From Bacteroidia bacterium (GTDB lineage: Bacteria; Bacteroidota; Bacteroidia; JADZBD01), in contig JAGVMA010000050.1 of assembly GCA_020054095.1 (NCBI GenBank), forward strand, positions 1 to 64,000: DNA of 64,000 bases, read 5' to 3'. Below, piece by piece: positions 52,608 to 61,836 of the stretch. Every line of letters begins with the position of its first letter. Position 1 is the stretch's first letter. The position numbers and the translations under genes are program-made. A model generated the notes under the pieces. The model ran no database searches. It was not told where the DNA came from and saw nothing but the letters and a program-made list of their open reading frames with translations.

Positions 52608-53878
52608 TCGTGAAGCATAAGCCGCTCGTTTTAGTTCTTTATGCCAATGCATATTATCCGCTAAGAACAACTCTGCGCGACCACCTGTTTTTCTTAAAGC
52701 AATATGCCGATGTGCGCTGCTTTTATTTTAATGTAGATACCGGCACTGTACCTGCCTATCTAAAAAAAATAAATTTCGATGCAATTATATTTGACACACT
52801 ATTACTCTCGAGAAGATGGAACGGGGAGACCTTTTTTAAAGAAAATATTGTAGAACGAATAAAATATTTTTCAAAAAGAGATACGTTAAAAATTGTAATG
52901 CCACAAGATGAATGGATTTTTACCGATGTTTTAAATGAATTTATAAACGACTTCAATATTGACTATGTTCTTTCGGTTGCACCACCAACCGAGTGGCCAA
53001 CTATATACAGCAAAGTTGACAGAAGAAAAGTGAAATTTGAACAAATATTAACCGGTTATTTATCTGATCGCACATTAACTACGATTGATAAAATATTAAA
53101 TCAGAAAAAAAACAGGCAGTATAAAATAGGATACCGAGCAAGCACTTCGCCACCATGGCTTGGTAAACATGGCTATTTGAAAACAAAAATAGCCGAAGTA
53201 TTTACAAGCTGGTGTAAATCGAAAAACATATCTCATAATATCTCAGTAAAATTTGAAGACACGCTATATGGTGATAGTTGGTTTGAATTCTTGGCTAACT
53301 GCGAGTTCACTATTAGCGTAGAAGGTGGTTCTACTGTGCATGACCCAAAAGGAGAAGTAATGAAAGCTGGTGTTACATTCAAATCAAAAAACACAGAAGC
53401 ATATTATGACGAATATGAAGCAAATTGTTTTAAAGGAATGGATGGAAATTTAAACTTAATAGCATTATCACCACGGCACTTGGAAGCCTGCGCCACTAAA
53501 ACATGCCAAATACTTATTGAAGGAAATTACAATGGTATTTTAAAAGCTAATGAGCATTATTTTGAGCTCAAAAAAGATTTTAGCAATATTAACGAGGTGC
53601 ATAAGTTGATGAACAGTGATAATGAAAAAACACGTTTGGTTAACAATGCACACCGAGACATTATTGAAGGTGGAAAATATTCCTATAAAAAATTGTCTGA
53701 AAAAATTTCTGCCTTTGTCAAATCAAACACTAAGAGCAAGTCCTTACAAACAAAAAGTGCGTATTGGTATTTAATCAATAGAATTATCAACTACTATCAC
53801 GTAAAAAAAATTACCGATAAAAATAAAATATTAATGTCTATTTTAACTATTTTTAGAATGTTAAAGTTAAATCGGTAA
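52586..53878 (+). CDS. Unassigned glycan-cluster protein, possible GT-B glycosyltransferase
   Basis: 430 residues. The ATG at 52586 overlaps wzt by 22 bases; a GTG at 52610, two bases after the wzt stop, is an equally plausible start (then beginning KHKPLVLVLYANAYYPL). Two parts can be seen: an N-terminal Rossmann-like half (PLVLVLYANAYYPLRTTLRDHLFFLKQY, NFDAIIFDTLLLSRRWNG) and a C-terminal half with GYRASTSPPWLGKHGYLK and EFTISVEGGSTVHDPKGEVM, where a Gly-rich block and acidic residue resemble the nucleotide-sugar site of GT-B enzymes. Not assigned to a CAZy family. Position between the exporter and further glycosyltransferases supports a glycan role. Confidence 0.65.
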   Translation: MANTKNIIVKHKPLVLVLYANAYYPLRTTLRDHLFFLKQYADVRCFYFNVDTGTVPAYLKKINFDAIIFDTLLLSRRWNGETFFKENIVERIKYFSKRDTLKIVMPQDEWIFTDVLNEFINDFNIDYVLSVAPPTEWPTIYSKVDRRKVKFEQILTGYLSDRTLTTIDKILNQKKNRQYKIGYRASTSPPWLGKHGYLKTKIAEVFTSWCKSKNISHNISVKFEDTLYGDSWFEFLANCEFTISVEGGSTVHDPKGEVMKAGVTFKSKNTEAYYDEYEANCFKGMDGNLNLIALSPRHLEACATKTCQILIEGNYNGILKANEHYFELKKDFSNINEVHKLMNSDNEKTRLVNNAHRDIIEGGKYSYKKLSEKISAFVKSNTKSKSLQTKSAYWYLINRIINYYHVKKITDKNKILMSILTIFRMLKLNR

Positions 53879-53881
53879 AAA

Positions 53882-54805
53882 ATGAAGATAGACATTGGTA
53901 GCTTTAATGAGCAGAGTTACATTCTTCACGAAAAGCACTTTGGTAGAGAATCAAAAGAACTTAAAGAAACTTATAAATCATGGTTTAATGAAGACACCGT
54001 TGACTATTGGCGGCACAACAGAATGTACAAGCCATTAACTGATGTTTTCAAGTCTTTTCATTACTCTAAATGGCTTACCGTAGGCGATGGACGATTTGGC
54101 TTAGATTCAATAAAAATAAAAAAAATAGAACCCTCACTTGATATTCTTCCCTCCGATATTTCGCCACACTTATTAGAACAAGCTAAGCAAGCTGGCATAA
54201 TAAGTAATTACAAAGTTGAAAATGCTGAAAAATTAAGTTTTGAAAATAATGAATTCGATTTTACTTTTTGCAAAGAATCTTATCACCATTTCCCTCGTCC
54301 ACACATTGCACTATATGAAATGATACGAGTTTCCAAGAAAGGTGTTGTTTTAATTGAACCAAATGAAATATATCCGTTAACCGGACTGCAACTATTTTTG
54401 TATCGTGTTAAATCATTTTTAAAAAAAATCATCGGCAAGCCAATTCATCACACGGATTATTGGCGTTTTGAAGATAGCGGCAACTATGTGTATGCAGTTT
54501 CGAAAAGGGAGATTGAAAAAATCGCATTGGGCATTCAGTTGCCAACAATTGCATTATACTATTTTAACGACTATTATGAAGCCGGTGTAGAACACGAAGA
54601 GGCAACAAGTAATTCTGTTTTGTTTAAAAAGGTAAAACGAAAAATTAAATGGGCCGATATTAAATCAAAATATGGGTTACAAAAATATTCAGGCATAATT
54701 GCAATAATATTTAAAGAGAAACCAAGCACTGAATTAGAGCAGAAAATGAAAAAAAACGGTTTCGAGGTTATACACTTGCCAAGTAACCCATACTTGCCAA
54801 AATAA
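53882..54805 (+). CDS. Class I SAM-dependent methyltransferase
   Basis: 307 residues. The SAM-binding part is WLTVGDGRFGLDSIKIKKI around residues 60-80, followed by ILPSDISPHLLEQAKQAG (motif II acid) and VENAEKLSFENNEFDFTFCKESYHHFPRP (motif IV). A long N-terminal lead-in (ILHEKHFGRESKELKETYKSWF) and a C-terminal ~120 residues flank it, as in glycan-locus methyltransferases. Together with the Wzt C-terminal domain it could make a methylated chain end. Follows the unassigned gene with a 3-base gap. Confidence 0.82.
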   Translation: MKIDIGSFNEQSYILHEKHFGRESKELKETYKSWFNEDTVDYWRHNRMYKPLTDVFKSFHYSKWLTVGDGRFGLDSIKIKKIEPSLDILPSDISPHLLEQAKQAGIISNYKVENAEKLSFENNEFDFTFCKESYHHFPRPHIALYEMIRVSKKGVVLIEPNEIYPLTGLQLFLYRVKSFLKKIIGKPIHHTDYWRFEDSGNYVYAVSKREIEKIALGIQLPTIALYYFNDYYEAGVEHEEATSNSVLFKKVKRKIKWADIKSKYGLQKYSGIIAIIFKEKPSTELEQKMKKNGFEVIHLPSNPYLPK

Positions 54806-54830
54806 ACATTATACTTTACCTTTATCTGCA

Positions 54831-55808
54831 ATGAAATACGCCCCAATCGTTTTATTTGTATATAACAGGCCTGATCATACGCTTGAAACTTTGGTGGCAC
54901 TTTCTAAAAACAATTTAGCCGACCAATCAGATCTATACATATTTGCCGATGGTCCAAGAGAGAACTGTACTATTGAAGACCAAAAAAAAATTGCTGACGT
55001 TAGAGAGATAATCAAAAGTAAAAACTGGTGTAAGAATGTAACAATTATTCAGAAAGCAGAAAGCCATGGAATAGGCAATATGGAAATTGATGGCATAACA
55101 GAAATTATTGAGAAGCAAGGAAAAATAATTGTGCTCGAAGATGATATTGTTACCTCAATTGGATTTTTAAAGTACATGAACGATGCATTAAATATGTATG
55201 AAAACGAAGAGCGTGTTATGCATGTTTCGGGCTACATGTTTCCTGTAGAAAAAAAACTACCAAAAACATTTTTCTATAATTCCACCTCTTGTTGGGGCTG
55301 GGGAACATGGAAAAGAGAGTGGAAACATTTTAACGCAGATTCGAAATACTTATATGAAAAAATAAAAGCAAATGATGGTATTGCAAAATTTACACTAAAC
55401 AACACCGTTAAATACGATTTACTATTAGAGAACAATATAGCTATTGAAAAAAATGTGCAACTCTCGGTTTTTGAAAAAAGAAAACACAAGAACTGGAACT
55501 GGGATATTTGTTGGTATGCCAGTGTATTTTTGAAAAACGGACTTTGCCTTCACCCTCATCAGTCGTTGTGCAAAAATATCGGGCATGACGACTCCGGGAT
55601 ACACTGCTCAAAAGGCTGGTGGACAAAAATATATGCAAATCAAAAAACAGCAGATAACATTTCGATTGAAAAAATTCCACTCATAGAGTCAATATTAGCC
55701 AGACAGCTAATGGAGAAATTTTACACACGGTTAGGAAAACCACCAATCGGAATAAAAATAAAAGAAAAAATAAAATACGAGTTGAGTAAAATTTCATCTA
55801 AAAAATAA
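54831..55808 (+). CDS. Glycosyltransferase, GT-A fold (GT2-like)
   Basis: 325 residues. N-terminal nucleotide-sugar domain: YAPIVLFVYNRPDHTLETL, YIFADGPRENC, then the DxD-like metal site VLEDDIVTSIGFLKYM. The later block TSCWGWGTWKREWKHF and IAIEKNVQLSVFEKRKHKNWNWDICWYASVFLKNGLCLHP are characteristic of this GT2-like sub-family, related to bacterial enzymes resembling eukaryotic GnT-I. Likely transfers a sugar to the export glycan at the cytoplasmic side. Donor unknown. Confidence 0.82.
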   Translation: MKYAPIVLFVYNRPDHTLETLVALSKNNLADQSDLYIFADGPRENCTIEDQKKIADVREIIKSKNWCKNVTIIQKAESHGIGNMEIDGITEIIEKQGKIIVLEDDIVTSIGFLKYMNDALNMYENEERVMHVSGYMFPVEKKLPKTFFYNSTSCWGWGTWKREWKHFNADSKYLYEKIKANDGIAKFTLNNTVKYDLLLENNIAIEKNVQLSVFEKRKHKNWNWDICWYASVFLKNGLCLHPHQSLCKNIGHDDSGIHCSKGWWTKIYANQKTADNISIEKIPLIESILARQLMEKFYTRLGKPPIGIKIKEKIKYELSKISSKK

Positions 55809-55814
55809 TACTAT

Positions 55815-57110
55815 ATGCAACATGCGAAGTACAACATATTGCATATATCTACATTTGATAATGGTGGTGCGTGGATTGCAACAAAGCGACTTCACTCGGC
55901 TCTTAAAAAAAGAGGTCATAACTCGAAAATAATTACCAAACTCAAAGGAATTAACGATAATGATGTGTTTCAATACAACCATTCCCTTTTTGAAAAAATC
56001 AAAGAGTCTATTCGCTTTCGTTTAAAAAATAAATTACGAAAACAGAAAATTTTAAGCGATTATAATTTTTTTAATGAAACTGAACAAAGTACGCTTTATA
56101 AAACATCAAAAATTTTCAGTTCTGTAACATTTAAACCGGATGTTATAGTAGCACACTGGGTATCTCAATTTTTAAACTCAAAAAATATCTCTGAAATTTC
56201 TAACAAATTTAAAATACCAATAGTTTGGTACGCTCTCGATATGGCTCCTATCACAGGGGGATGCCACTATGCATGGACATGCAAAGGATATGAAAAGGAT
56301 TGTTACGAATGCCCCGCGTTATCAAACACAACACATATTGATTTGGCAAGTAAAAATTTGGTATTCAAAAAAAAATATTTATCTGATAGCAATTTAACCA
56401 TCGTTGCGAGCACTCCATGGCTACACAATCAAGTATTAAAAAGTAGCATATTTAAAAACACCAATAGCAAATGTATTTTAATAGGAATTGACGAAAATAT
56501 ATTTAAGCCAAATCCACAGAAACATGAACTAAAGAAGAAAATGAATTTTGCTCCAGATAAAACAATCGCATTAATCGGTGCGTCAAAATTAGCTGATAAC
56601 AGAAAGGGATTAAGCAACATTGTATCAGCACTAAAAATGCTAACTGATAGAGAAAAAGGAAAATTACAGGTCATTTTATTTGGAGAGCTTAATAAAGTGA
56701 CAGAAGACGAACTTAAAAAAATAAATATCAATTTTTTATCAATAGGAGTTTCGATGAACGAACAATCACTTGCAGAAATATATCAAGCCTCAGACTTTTT
56801 CATATCTGCATCGCTCGAAGATTCTGGACCTATGATGATAAATGAAGCGGTAATGTCTGGCTTGCCGGTAGTTAGCTTTGAAATGGGCATAGCACCTACA
56901 CTTATCAAGCACAAAGACAATGGCTATTTAGCCGAGCTTGGAAACAACAACATCTTATCACATGGAATAAAATATATCTTAAATTTGAACGAAACTGAAC
57001 TTAAACAAATGTCAATTTCATCGAGAGAAATTGGCCTAAAAAATCTCAAACAAGTGGTACAAGCAGAAAAATTTGAATCAATTTTCAAAGAAATAACTAC
57101 AAGAAAATGA
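55815..57110 (+). CDS. Glycosyltransferase family 4 (GT-B fold)
   Basis: 431 residues. N-terminal acceptor domain KYNILHISTFDNGGAWIATKRLHSALKKRGH, then FGELNKVTEDELKKI and the C-terminal GT4 signature SASLEDSGPMMINEAVMSGLPVVSFEMGIA, with the EX7E glutamates in EDSGPMMINE. The segment ALDMAPITGGCHYAWTCKGYEKDCYECPAL carries a cluster of Cys that is typical of this sub-group of GT4 enzymes. Transfers a hexose or related sugar. Its last codon overlaps the formyltransferase gene by four bases (ATGA). Confidence 0.88.
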   Translation: MQHAKYNILHISTFDNGGAWIATKRLHSALKKRGHNSKIITKLKGINDNDVFQYNHSLFEKIKESIRFRLKNKLRKQKILSDYNFFNETEQSTLYKTSKIFSSVTFKPDVIVAHWVSQFLNSKNISEISNKFKIPIVWYALDMAPITGGCHYAWTCKGYEKDCYECPALSNTTHIDLASKNLVFKKKYLSDSNLTIVASTPWLHNQVLKSSIFKNTNSKCILIGIDENIFKPNPQKHELKKKMNFAPDKTIALIGASKLADNRKGLSNIVSALKMLTDREKGKLQVILFGELNKVTEDELKKININFLSIGVSMNEQSLAEIYQASDFFISASLEDSGPMMINEAVMSGLPVVSFEMGIAPTLIKHKDNGYLAELGNNNILSHGIKYILNLNETELKQMSISSREIGLKNLKQVVQAEKFESIFKEITTRK

Positions 57111-57988
57111 GCCTCATTGCATTATATATAATGGGAGAAAAAGGACTAATATCCCTAAAACATTTATTACAAAATATAAAACCTGCTCAACTGGAATTTG
57201 TCATGTCGGCTCGCGACAAGGGAATGATAAATGATTTTTATGACGAAATAAAAAATGTATGTGTCGAAAATTCTGTAAAGTTTTATGATAAAAATGATTC
57301 ATTCAAACAAGAAGCAGATTACGGAATTGCTATAGGATGGAAATGGTTAATCAAAAATGAGAAAAGTTTAATTGTTTTCCACGACTCTATATTACCGAGA
57401 TATAGAGGTTATGCACCACTGGTGAGCTCACTCATAAATAATGAAAAGCAACTAGGTGTAACGGCAATAATTGCTACCGAAGAATATGACAAGGGTGATA
57501 TAATTGCTCAATTAACCACTTCTATTACATATCCAATAAAAATTCAATATGCAATTGAGTTAGTTGCAAATTTGTACGCCAATTTATTAGTTAGTATTTT
57601 TCATAAAATTGCCGAAAACGGAACAATAGAAAAAATTAAACAAAACGAAAGTAACGCAAGCTATAGTATATGGCGAGACGAGGAAGATTATTATATTGAC
57701 TGGAATAAAAGTGCAGAGTACATAAAAAGATTTGTTGATGCGGTTGGCTATCCATATAAAGGCGCTACAACAAATTACGATGGTGAAACAGTAATAATAA
57801 ACGACTGTGAGGTAGTTGAAGATATAAACTTTGAAATACGAGATGCCGGCAAAGTTTTTAAAATTATTGATGGTTGTCCGTATGTTATTTGTGAAGTTGG
57901 CATTTTAAAAATAAACAATGTCATTCGCTATAATAGCAAGGATCAAATATTTCCATTCAATAAAGTCAGAACAAGATTTCATAAGTAG
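57107..57988 (+). CDS. Formyltransferase-fold protein (sugar N-formyltransferase-like)
   Basis: 293 residues. Formyl_transf_N fold: DYGIAIGWKWLIKNEKSLIVFHDSILPRYRGYAPLVSSL, GVTAIIATEEYDKGDIIAQ, and a C-terminal OB-like region (YKGATTNYDGETVIINDCEV). The catalytic His (H92) and an acidic D128/D131 in YDKGDI are present, but the Asn that precedes the His by two in most formyltransferases (N-x-H) is Val90 here. Adjacent to a WecE-type aminotransferase, which supplies an amino-sugar: formylation of dTDP-4-amino-4,6-dideoxyhexose is the likely role. Because of the missing Asn, activity should be considered unproven. Confidence 0.8.
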   Translation: MSLIALYIMGEKGLISLKHLLQNIKPAQLEFVMSARDKGMINDFYDEIKNVCVENSVKFYDKNDSFKQEADYGIAIGWKWLIKNEKSLIVFHDSILPRYRGYAPLVSSLINNEKQLGVTAIIATEEYDKGDIIAQLTTSITYPIKIQYAIELVANLYANLLVSIFHKIAENGTIEKIKQNESNASYSIWRDEEDYYIDWNKSAEYIKRFVDAVGYPYKGATTNYDGETVIINDCEVVEDINFEIRDAGKVFKIIDGCPYVICEVGILKINNVIRYNSKDQIFPFNKVRTRFHK

Positions 57989-57993
57989 CAAGT

Positions 57994-59124
57994 ATGAAAA
58001 TACCTTTTAATAAACCACATTTATCTGGAAAAGAAACGGAATACATATTACAAGCTGTAAGTTCGGGAAAAATATCGGGCGATGGTATTTTTTCAAAAAA
58101 GTGTCACGATTTTTTTGAAAAAAAATACGGCTTTAAGCGAGCACTTCTAACAACTTCCTGCACCGATGCAATGGAGATGATAGCAATATTGCTTGATGTA
58201 CAATCTGGTGATGAAATCATCATGCCCTCGTTTACATTTGTTTCCACAGCCAATGCATTCGTACTAAGAGGAGCAACAATTGTTTTTGCAGATAGTAAAG
58301 AATATCATCCGAATATTGATGAAACTAAAGTTGAATCATTAATTACTCCTAAAACAAAAGCGATTGTTGCTGTTCACTATGCCGGAAATGCATGTGAAAT
58401 GGATGAATTAAATAAAATTTGTAAAAAACATGGCATCTATTTAATCGAAGATGCAGCACAAGCAATTGAATCATATTATAAAGAAAAGCCATTGGGCAGC
58501 TTCGGATGCATGTCTGCATTTTCATTTCACGAAACCAAAAATATCATTTCGGGCGAAGGCGGTATGTTAGCAATAAATGATACAAGATTTATTGAACGTG
58601 CAGAAATCGTAAGGGAAAAAGGTACTAACAGAACACAATTTTTCAGAGGCGAAGCATCAAAATACGAATGGGTCGATATCGGTTCGTCCTATCTCCCATC
58701 TGATATTATTTCTGCATTTTTATTCGCTCAGCTTGAAAACATAGAAAACATACATACTATAAGAAAAAAAATTTGGAGCTGTTATTACAACAATTTACTT
58801 CCGATGTCAACTGCTGGATTTTTAAAATTACCTCATATACCGGAATATTCAAGTAACAATGCACACATTTTTTATCTCGTTTGTAAAAACAAAACCGACC
58901 GCGATAATTTGATAGAATATTTAAAAGAGAACGGAATTTGGGCTGTATTTCACTACCTACCACTTCATTTAAGTTCGTATTTTAAATACAAACACGATAA
59001 CAGGCAATTATTAAATGCTGTTATGTTCAGTGAAACTATTATCCGGCTTCCACTGTTTCAAAGTATTTCAGAAGAAGAGCAAGATTACATTATCACTTGT
59101 ATAAAAAAATATTTTGAGCAATGA
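57994..59124 (+). CDS. wecE: dTDP-4-amino-4,6-dideoxygalactose transaminase (WecE/RffA-like)
   Basis: 376 residues, matching E. coli WecE in length. The N-terminal half matches closely: KIPFNKPHLSGKETEYILQ, SSGKISGDGIF, LLTTSCTDAMEMIAILLDVQSGDEIIMPSFTFVS and the IEDAAQAIESYYKEKPLGS block; the PLP Lys is K182 in SFHETKN (K181 in WecE), followed by IVREKGTNRTQFFRG and IGSSYLPSD. It transaminates dTDP-4-keto-6-deoxy-D-glucose to dTDP-Fuc4N with glutamate. No rmlA or rmlB is in this window, so the keto-sugar comes from elsewhere. The stop overlaps the next gene (ATGA). Confidence 0.92.
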   Translation: MKIPFNKPHLSGKETEYILQAVSSGKISGDGIFSKKCHDFFEKKYGFKRALLTTSCTDAMEMIAILLDVQSGDEIIMPSFTFVSTANAFVLRGATIVFADSKEYHPNIDETKVESLITPKTKAIVAVHYAGNACEMDELNKICKKHGIYLIEDAAQAIESYYKEKPLGSFGCMSAFSFHETKNIISGEGGMLAINDTRFIERAEIVREKGTNRTQFFRGEASKYEWVDIGSSYLPSDIISAFLFAQLENIENIHTIRKKIWSCYYNNLLPMSTAGFLKLPHIPEYSSNNAHIFYLVCKNKTDRDNLIEYLKENGIWAVFHYLPLHLSSYFKYKHDNRQLLNAVMFSETIIRLPLFQSISEEEQDYIITCIKKYFEQ

Positions 59125-59876
59125 GGATAGTTGAAATTATGTTTATTGAACTAAAGCGAAAATTATTCCCATTAAAATACAGTAGAGTGAAAAGTGGGGT
59201 AATAAAAAATTATTTGTGGCGGAATGGAGTAATGGACAATAGTTATGTATTAGGAGAATATGAACCAAGTACTATTGAAATTTTGAAAAAAGCGATAAAA
59301 GAAGAATATACTTGTTACGATATAGGAGCAAACACCGGCTACATGTCACTTGTTTTATCAAAACTATGCGGTTCAACTGGTAAGGTATACACATTCGAGC
59401 CATTACCACAAAACCAAGTATTTATAAACGACCATTTAAAAGAAAATAACATAAGAAATACTGTTGCATTTGACATTGCACTATCTGATAAAGAAAGTAT
59501 TCTACAATTTACCGACTCGGGTAATTATGTAGCAAATACATATATAAGCAATTCGCCAATATATGGTACAAGTAAAAAAATTGAAATTAAGTGCAGTTAT
59601 ATTGACAAATTAATTGATGAAAATAAGGTAGCACCTCCAGATTTCATTAAAATAGATGTTGAGGGTGCAGAATATGATGTTTTAAAAGGCGCTACTGAAA
59701 CAATAAAAAAATTTACACCCACTATATTTGTTGCCACTCATAATAATCACAATCCGGGTGTAAAAGAAAAGTGCCTCACGCTATTAGAATCATTAAATTA
59801 CAACATCAAACTTATAAACTCTACACCAAATAAAGAAATGCAGGATTTTATTTGCACTCATGAACCACACAATTAA
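59121..59876 (+). CDS. FkbM-family methyltransferase
   Basis: 251 residues. FkbM blocks: YTCYDIGANTGYMSLVLSKLCGSTGKVYTFEPLPQN (SAM binding), LKENNIRNTVAFDIALSDKES and PDFIKIDVEGAEYDVLKGA, the last a strong FkbM signature. FkbM-type enzymes methylate hydroxyls, including sugar hydroxyls in polysaccharide loci. The ATG shares bases with the upstream TGA. It overlaps the following glycosyltransferase by 17 bases. The second methyltransferase in this operon. Confidence 0.92.
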   Translation: MRIVEIMFIELKRKLFPLKYSRVKSGVIKNYLWRNGVMDNSYVLGEYEPSTIEILKKAIKEEYTCYDIGANTGYMSLVLSKLCGSTGKVYTFEPLPQNQVFINDHLKENNIRNTVAFDIALSDKESILQFTDSGNYVANTYISNSPIYGTSKKIEIKCSYIDKLIDENKVAPPDFIKIDVEGAEYDVLKGATETIKKFTPTIFVATHNNHNPGVKEKCLTLLESLNYNIKLINSTPNKEMQDFICTHEPHN

Positions 59877-60792
59877 ATTCTCCATCATAACCCCATCTTT
59901 TAATCAAGGAAAATATATTGAGCGCACAATTCAATCGGTATTAAACCAAACTTACAATAACATTGAGTACATAATTATTGATGGAGGAAGCACCGATGAT
60001 AGCACTGAGGTAATTAAAAAATATGCATATAATCTTAAATACTGGGTATCGGAAAAAGACAATGGACAAACTGACGCGATAAACAAAGGGCTAAAACATA
60101 TTACTGGCGATGTACTTATCTGGCTTAACAGCGATGATTGGTTTGAGCCCGATGCCTTAGAAAAAGTTGTGGCATGTTTTAATAAATACAAATCGGATGT
60201 GGTTTGTGGAAAAGCAAATTTACATTTTGACAAAAAAATAATCTGCAAACAAACATCGGGCGAAAATCTAAATTTAGAAAAAATAGTAAGTAGCGGACAT
60301 ATTATGCAACCGGCCACGTTTTTCAAATATGCAGCTATTAAAAAATATTTGCCGCTAAACAGCAAATTGCATTTTATGATGGATCATCACCTATGGCTGC
60401 AATACCTTATGGATAATGGAACTAAGCGAATAAATTACATTGAAAATACGGTAGCAAACGTAACTATGCATATTGCCGCAAAATCAGTAAACAAAATTAA
60501 CATGTTCAGGCATGATAAAGGAGCGATATACCAATCGTTGTTCTTAAAACTTGGTCAGCAGTTATATTTTCCTGAAAAATACAGAACCGAAAATTTAACA
60601 ATGAAAATTTATGGCTGTCAAGAAAAAATAAATTTCAAAAAAATAAATTTTGATTTACTTACCGAAAATTTGTTTTTCAGAAACGAACTTGGTGATCGCA
60701 CAAAAATTGATTTCTCAATATTTTGGATACTACTGCAAAGATTTCCTCTTAAATTTATTGCGTATTGCATTAATAAATCTGTTCGGAAATGA
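59860..60792 (+). CDS. Glycosyltransferase family 2 (GT-A fold)
   Basis: 310 residues. Clear GT2 core: KFSIITPSFNQGKYIERTIQSVLNQTYNNIEYIIIDGGSTDDSTEVIKKY, DNGQTDAINKGLKHITGDVLIWLNSDDWFEPDALEKV with DxD-like motif NSDDW. A C-terminal region of ~170 residues has HIMQPATFFKYAAIKKYLPLN and a Met/His-rich HFMMDHHLWLQYL stretch. Likely adds one sugar to the exported glycan. Overlaps FkbM by 17 bases and the next gene by four. Confidence 0.93.
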   Translation: MNHTIKFSIITPSFNQGKYIERTIQSVLNQTYNNIEYIIIDGGSTDDSTEVIKKYAYNLKYWVSEKDNGQTDAINKGLKHITGDVLIWLNSDDWFEPDALEKVVACFNKYKSDVVCGKANLHFDKKIICKQTSGENLNLEKIVSSGHIMQPATFFKYAAIKKYLPLNSKLHFMMDHHLWLQYLMDNGTKRINYIENTVANVTMHIAAKSVNKINMFRHDKGAIYQSLFLKLGQQLYFPEKYRTENLTMKIYGCQEKINFKKINFDLLTENLFFRNELGDRTKIDFSIFWILLQRFPLKFIAYCINKSVRK

Positions 60793-61835
60793 AAGTTGTT
60801 CATGTTATAAACTCAATGATAGTTGGTGGAGCAGAGAAGCTACTGCACGATGTTATTATTGAATTTAACCGAAAAGGCATTGAACAGCACCTTGTTACAT
60901 TGTATGGCAAAGGAGAATTATTTGACAAAATTTCGGGTATGGTAACGCATATTGATTTAAGTGTAACCCGATGGAATTTTTATTTTAAAGCACAACTTTT
61001 AAAGCGTTATTTGAAAAAAATAAAACCGGATATTGTTCACGCGCACTTATTTGAATCAATGATTGTATCGCGCCTTGCTTGTAAACGAAATTTCAAATTA
61101 GCATTTACATATCATGGAAGTCTTTACACCAAAGCATCTGCGGATTTTTCAAAAAAATGGCTCGCTGCGGACAAGTTCACGTATAATGATAGATACAAAA
61201 CCATATTTGTTTCTAATGCCATAAAAGATGAGATATGCTGTAGTGTTCAGATAAAAAATAATTTTAAAGTAATTCCCAATTTTGCGGATAACTGTTTTAA
61301 GAATATTTACTCACAAAAAAACTCTGACGAGTTAAAAATAGTTTCGATAGGTAATTTGAGAGCACCAAAAAATCACGAGTTCTCAGTAAAAGCGCTTGCA
61401 GAGTTAAATAACGCTAAAATATGTTTTGATATTTATGGCAATGGAAATAAAGAACAGGAAATAAATAGTATTGCTAAGGAAACAAATACAAAAATAAATA
61501 TCAAAAAACAACAAGCCATCACACCTGAATTGTTGAATGAATATAATTTATACCTAATGCCCTCAACGCAAGAAGGAATGTCAGTAGCACTTATAGAAGC
61601 ACTAAAAACAGGCATGCCCTGTGTGCTGAGCGATATTCCATCATTCAAAGAAACCGCAGGAGATGCAGCAAAATATTTTTCATTATCATCAACTGCTGAA
61701 TTAAAAAAAATAATAGGCAGCATATTAGCCGACAAAAAAACTCTTGATGAAATGTCGAAACAATCAGTAAGAGTAGCTGAACGATATAGTATAGATAACC
61801 ATGTAAACCAACTGCTTTCATTCTACCAATCATAA
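60789..61835 (+). CDS. Glycosyltransferase family 4 (GT-B fold)
   Basis: 348 residues. N-terminus KVVHVINSMIVGGAEKLLHDVIIEFNRKGIEQHLV is the classical GT4 opening, followed by KPDIVHAHLFESMIVSRL, IVSIGNLRAPKNHEFSVKAL, and the C-terminal LYLMPSTQEGMSVALIEALKTGMPCVLSDIPSFKE with the EX7E glutamates. Retaining glycosyltransferase, cytoplasmic side. Starts in the stop of the GT2 gene (ATGA), one base before the asnB start region. Confidence 0.94.
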   Translation: MKVVHVINSMIVGGAEKLLHDVIIEFNRKGIEQHLVTLYGKGELFDKISGMVTHIDLSVTRWNFYFKAQLLKRYLKKIKPDIVHAHLFESMIVSRLACKRNFKLAFTYHGSLYTKASADFSKKWLAADKFTYNDRYKTIFVSNAIKDEICCSVQIKNNFKVIPNFADNCFKNIYSQKNSDELKIVSIGNLRAPKNHEFSVKALAELNNAKICFDIYGNGNKEQEINSIAKETNTKINIKKQQAITPELLNEYNLYLMPSTQEGMSVALIEALKTGMPCVLSDIPSFKETAGDAAKYFSLSSTAELKKIIGSILADKKTLDEMSKQSVRVAERYSIDNHVNQLLSFYQS

Positions 61836-61836
61836 T

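Noticed and set aside
59952-60365. 137-codon minus-strand ORF
   Set aside because: Antisense to the conserved core of the GT2 glycosyltransferase; Ser/Leu-rich shadow of that sequence.
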